DNA of 16,483 nt, from the NCBI GenBank assembly GCA_964630265.1, contig CAZVRW010000072.1, positions 1-16,483 of the forward strand. Reading direction: 5' to 3'. The position numbers were made by a program, and so were the translations under genes. Positions 13,786 through 16,483 of the stretch are shown one piece after another. Below the pieces are notes generated by a model. The model had not been told where the DNA came from. It searched no databases and saw only the letters and a list, made by a program, of their open reading frames with translations. The first letter of the stretch is position 1. Every line of letters begins with the position of its first letter. This stretch comes from CAZBWP01 sp964630265. GTDB taxonomy: Bacteria; Pseudomonadota; Alphaproteobacteria; Rhodospirillales; Defluviicoccaceae.

Positions 13786-15939
13786 ATGAACGACATGGGC
13801 CTCTCGCGCCGCGCCGTCCTCGTGGGCTCGACGGCGGTCGCCGTCTCCGGCCTAATTACCGGCCTGACCATCGGCTTCGTCAGCGGCCCCGCCGCCGCCG
13901 CCGGCGACGGCAGGCTCAACACCTGGGTTGTCGTCACTCCCGACGACGCGGTCCGCATCCTCGTCGGCTATTCCGAGATGGGGCAGGGGATCGCGACGAG
14001 CCTGCCGCAGGTGGTCGCCGACGAAATGGAGGCCGACTGGTCGACGGTCGGCATCGAATTTGCCCCCGCGGGCACCGAGTTCGCCAACCCCGTCTTCGGC
14101 ATCCAGGGGACCGGCGGGTCGACCACCACCTGGGGCTCATGGGAGACCATGCGCACCGCCGGCGCCACCGCGCGCGCCATGCTCGAGCAGGCCGCCGCGC
14201 GGCGCTGGGGCGTCGACGCGGCCGCCGTCCGGGCGGAGAACGGCGCCGTCGTCAACACCGCCACGGGCGCCTCCGTTCGCTTCGGGGCGCTCGCCCTCGA
14301 CGCCGCGAAGGAGACACCGCCGTCGGCGCCGCCGCTCAAGTACCCCGCCGCGTGGCGCTTGATCGGCACCGCCATGGACCGCCTCGACGTCCCGGCGAAG
14401 GTCGACGGCAGCGCCGGCTTCGGCATCGACGTGCGCCTCCCCGGCATGCTGATCGCGGCGATCGCCCGCTGCGCGGTGTTCGGCGGCTCCCTCGTTTCCG
14501 TCGACGAGGCGCCGGCGAAGGCCGTCCGCGGCGTCCGAGCGGTGGTGCCGCTGCAGGACGCGGTCGCCGTCGTCGCCGACGGCTGGTGGCCGGCGAAGAA
14601 GGGTCTCGACGCGCTCTCGCCGGTCTGGGATGAGGGCGCCTTCGCCGAAGGCTCCAGCGAGGCAGTGCTCGAAGGCTTCCGGGCCGCGCTCGCCGACGAC
14701 GGCGCCGTCGCCGACGCCGAGGGCGATCTCGGCCCGGGCTTCGCTGCGGCGGCGGCGACGATCGAGGCGGACTACACCGCGCCCTACCTGGCGCACGCCA
14801 CCATGGAGCCGATGAACGCCACCGCCCACGTAACCGCCGACGGCGTCACCGTCTGGGCGCCGACCCAGGGCCAGGGGCCGCTGACCTTCGTCGTCGCCGG
14901 GGTGCTGGGCGTCGAGCCGTCACGGGTGACGGTGCATACCACCTACCTCGGCGGCGGCTTCGGCCGGCGGTTCGAGCAGGACTTCGGCGTCCAGGCGGCA
15001 CTCGTCTCGAAGGCCGTCGGCGCGCCGGTGAAGCTGGTGTGGAGCCGCGAGGAGGACATGCGGCACGACTTCTACCGGCCCGGTGCTGTCTGCCGCATGC
15101 GCGTCGGCCTCGGGGCCGACGGCCTGCCGATCGCCTGGGAAACGCGGCTCGCCTGCTCGTCGATCTTCTCCCGCGCCCTGCCGAAGTATGTGAAGGACGG
15201 GCTCGATCCCTCCTCGGTCGAGGGCGCGGTGCACCTGCCCTACGCCCTGCCGAACCGCCGCGTCGACTACCGCCTGATGCCGGCACCGATCCCCGTCGGC
15301 TTCTGGCGGTCGGTCGGCCACAGTCAGAACTCCTGGTTCACCGAGAGCATGCTCGACGAGGCGGCGCACGCCGCCGGCCGGGACCCGCTGGCCTATCGCC
15401 TGGCGCTGCTCGCTTACAGCCCGGCCCACGCCGCGGTGCTCGCGGCGGCAGCCGAGGCGGCCGGCTGGGGGCAGGCACCGGAGGGTCGTTTCCAGGGCGT
15501 GGCCCTGGTCGAGTCCTTCAAGACCATCGTCGCCGAGATCGTCGAGCTGTCGGTCGCCGCGGACAAGCGGATCACGCTGCACCGTCTCACCGTCGCCGCC
15601 GACCCGGGCCGGGTAGTGGATCCGCGCAACTTCGAGGCGCAGTTGCAGTCGGCGATCGTCTTCGGCCTGACCGCCGCGGTCTTCGGCCGCATCGACGTCG
15701 ACGGCGGCCGCGTGCGGCAGGGCAATTTCGACACCTACGAGATGCTGACGCTGGCGCAGCTTCCGTCGATCACGGTCAGGCTGGTTCCATCGGGCCGCGC
15801 CATGGGCGGCGCCGGCGAGCCGGGGACGCCGCCGATCGCCCCGGCGCTGACCAATGCCCTGTTCGCCGCGACGGGCGAGCGCCTCCGCGCGCTGCCGCTG
15901 AAGGACCACGGCTACAGCCTCGCCGGGGTCTGGGGATAG
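13786..15939 (+). CDS. Molybdopterin-binding subunit of an isoquinoline 1-oxidoreductase-type aldehyde/heterocycle oxidase, Tat-exported
   Basis: The 717-residue protein starts at ATG 13786, with GGAGG seven bases upstream. It has a twin-arginine signal (LSRRAVLVG, R8-R9, hydrophobic to about 32, cut near AAAAG), so the complex is periplasmic. Family landmarks are GYSEMGQGIATSL (61-73), GTGGSTTTWGSWE (108-120), GGFGRRFEQDF (389-399), WSREEDMRHDFYRP (419-432), FWRSVGHSQNSWFTES (506-521) and the catalytic glutamate E678 in GGAGEPGTPP. Length matches IorB-type subunits. The usual reaction is hydroxylation of an aldehyde or N-heterocycle with water, using molybdopterin cytosine dinucleotide. The 2Fe-2S partner is upstream. 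The cytochrome c subunit or maturation factors that often accompany such pairs are not in the window. The substrate is unknown. The family call is firm. Confidence 0.93.
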   Translation: MNDMGLSRRAVLVGSTAVAVSGLITGLTIGFVSGPAAAAGDGRLNTWVVVTPDDAVRILVGYSEMGQGIATSLPQVVADEMEADWSTVGIEFAPAGTEFANPVFGIQGTGGSTTTWGSWETMRTAGATARAMLEQAAARRWGVDAAAVRAENGAVVNTATGASVRFGALALDAAKETPPSAPPLKYPAAWRLIGTAMDRLDVPAKVDGSAGFGIDVRLPGMLIAAIARCAVFGGSLVSVDEAPAKAVRGVRAVVPLQDAVAVVADGWWPAKKGLDALSPVWDEGAFAEGSSEAVLEGFRAALADDGAVADAEGDLGPGFAAAAATIEADYTAPYLAHATMEPMNATAHVTADGVTVWAPTQGQGPLTFVVAGVLGVEPSRVTVHTTYLGGGFGRRFEQDFGVQAALVSKAVGAPVKLVWSREEDMRHDFYRPGAVCRMRVGLGADGLPIAWETRLACSSIFSRALPKYVKDGLDPSSVEGAVHLPYALPNRRVDYRLMPAPIPVGFWRSVGHSQNSWFTESMLDEAAHAAGRDPLAYRLALLAYSPAHAAVLAAAAEAAGWGQAPEGRFQGVALVESFKTIVAEIVELSVAADKRITLHRLTVAADPGRVVDPRNFEAQLQSAIVFGLTAAVFGRIDVDGGRVRQGNFDTYEMLTLAQLPSITVRLVPSGRAMGGAGEPGTPPIAPALTNALFAATGERLRALPLKDHGYSLAGVWG

Positions 15940-15958
15940 GCACCGGGGCACCGGGGCG

Positions 15959-15978
15959 GCGGGCCCGCTTCGGCCCGC
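15959..15978. terminator. Possible hairpin terminator between convergent genes
   Basis: GCGGGCC (15959-15965) pairs with GGCCCGC (15972-15978) around a six-base loop, 20 bases after the molybdopterin-subunit stop and 15 bases before the TelA-fragment stop. Its symmetry would serve both strands. There is no T-run, so activity is uncertain. Confidence 0.3.
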
Positions 15979-15992
15979 GGCCCGGCCTCCCG

Positions 15993-16361
15993 TCAAGTCT
16001 GCGGTTGCGGCCCCCGCTCCCTGGCGGTGACCTGGGCCGCCGCCAGCGTCTTCCGCAGTTCCGCCTCGCACTGCGGCGGCTCGACCTCCGCGGCAACGCG
16101 CTGGCGCTTGCCCTCGTCGGCGATGCCGAGGCTCTCCTCGATCGTCTCGATCAGCGTGCGGTTGGCCTGCTTGACGGTCTCGATGTCGAAGACGCCGCGC
16201 TCGATCTGCTCGCGCACCTCGCGGTTGGCGTCCTTCAGATTGACGGCATTGGCGGCCAGCAGCTCGTTGGTCAGGTCCGTCGCCTCCTTCAGCCTCTGGC
16301 CGGCCTCACGCGAGCGGAAGATGGTGACAGCCTGGGCGAGCTGGGCCCTTCGAGGTGGCGG
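15993..16361 (-). pseudogene. C-terminal fragment of a TelA-family (toxic anion resistance) protein
   Basis: The minus-strand frame from 16361 to the TGA at 15993-15995 reads as the last part of TelA: AQAVTIFRSREAG, KEATDLTNELLAANAVNLK, REQIERGVFDIETVKQ, ANRTLIETIEESLGIADEG, then a helical Glu-rich tail. TelA family proteins are usually 350-400 residues, so roughly two thirds are missing. Upstream the TelA frame ends at a stop codon (16362-16364), and no other frame to the window edge continues TelA. Instead a different frame (stop at 16306) shows AWERARRLQAYLDAFE (16366-16413), which I do not recognise. A GTG at 16217 could start a 74-residue product, but it lacks a Shine-Dalgarno. I read this as a truncated gene fused to foreign sequence, with a frame change near 16355-16365. 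A sequencing or assembly error is the alternative. Confidence 0.7.
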
Positions 16362-16483
16362 TCACTTCGAATGCGTCGAGATACGCCTGCAGACGCCTTG
16401 CCCTTTCCCATGCGCCGCCATCTCTCCACGACTCGCTCACGTTCGAGAGGCTCGCCCCGCCGTTGCTCGGCGATCGCGAAGAC

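Noticed and set aside
14920..16071. Minus-strand open frame (383 codons) opposite the molybdopterin subunit
   Set aside because: It overlaps the catalytic half of a clear molybdenum hydroxylase and has low-complexity Arg/Gly/Ala composition.
1..16483. CRISPR array, tRNA or rRNA genes
   Set aside because: I saw no regularly spaced repeats and no tRNA-like or rRNA-like sequence on either strand by reading; a covariance-model scan was not possible.

Overview
The window looks like a chromosomal stretch of a high-GC Gram-negative bacterium, most likely an alphaproteobacterium, possibly of the Rhodospirillales type. This rests on strong G/C third positions, Shine-Dalgarno starts, signal-peptide and outer-membrane proteins, a Tat-exported molybdenum hydroxylase, a TolB-like/TPR sensor protein and an ISL3 element of the kind common in that class. 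No rRNA or other strong taxonomic marker is present, so this is an inference. The left end is less GC-rich (about 57% over bases 1-170) than the right half.

Layout. (1) 1-1242, minus strand: the start of a small membrane protein that runs off the window, a doubtful 53-residue ORF, and a DUF533/TerB-like membrane protein with a plausible promoter. (2) 1352-2757: a dead ISL3-family insertion sequence with recognisable 24-bp imperfect ends. Its transposase is broken by an internal deletion and by an exact 14-bp tandem duplication. (3) 2782-4599, minus: a single-pass protein with an N-terminal domain of the type seen in TPR 'adenylate cyclase-like' proteins, a TolB-like domain and TPR repeats, but no cyclase domain. 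(4) 4600-5200: a divergent intergenic stretch with CGTTCG-type repeats and a possible 83-residue ORF. (5) 5201-12872, plus: a polytopic membrane protein of unknown function, then five genes whose products all carry signal peptides. These are a sulfatase (active-site motif CTAGR), a HAD phosphatase-like protein, an outer-membrane beta-barrel protein, a DUF3300 protein with a very basic tail, and a DUF2950 protein. Overlaps and short gaps suggest an operon, broken by two near-perfect hairpins (8072-8106 and 10059-10085). (6) 13321-15939, plus: a two-gene molybdenum hydroxylase of the isoquinoline 1-oxidoreductase (IorAB) type, with a 2Fe-2S subunit and a Tat-signal molybdopterin subunit. (7) 15993-16361, minus: the C-terminal piece of a TelA-family protein, cut off at its 5' side.

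How the genes may work together. The sulfatase, HAD hydrolase, beta-barrel, DUF3300 and DUF2950 proteins would all act outside the cytoplasm. The simplest inference is an envelope or periplasmic system that removes sulfate and phosphate esters from an imported or cell-surface polymer, with the beta-barrel as the outer-membrane part and the DUF3300 protein as a possible polyanion binder. This is a hypothesis: the DUF families have no settled function known to me. It is the best candidate in the window for an undescribed system. The IorAB pair is a separate redox module, and no cytochrome partner is visible.
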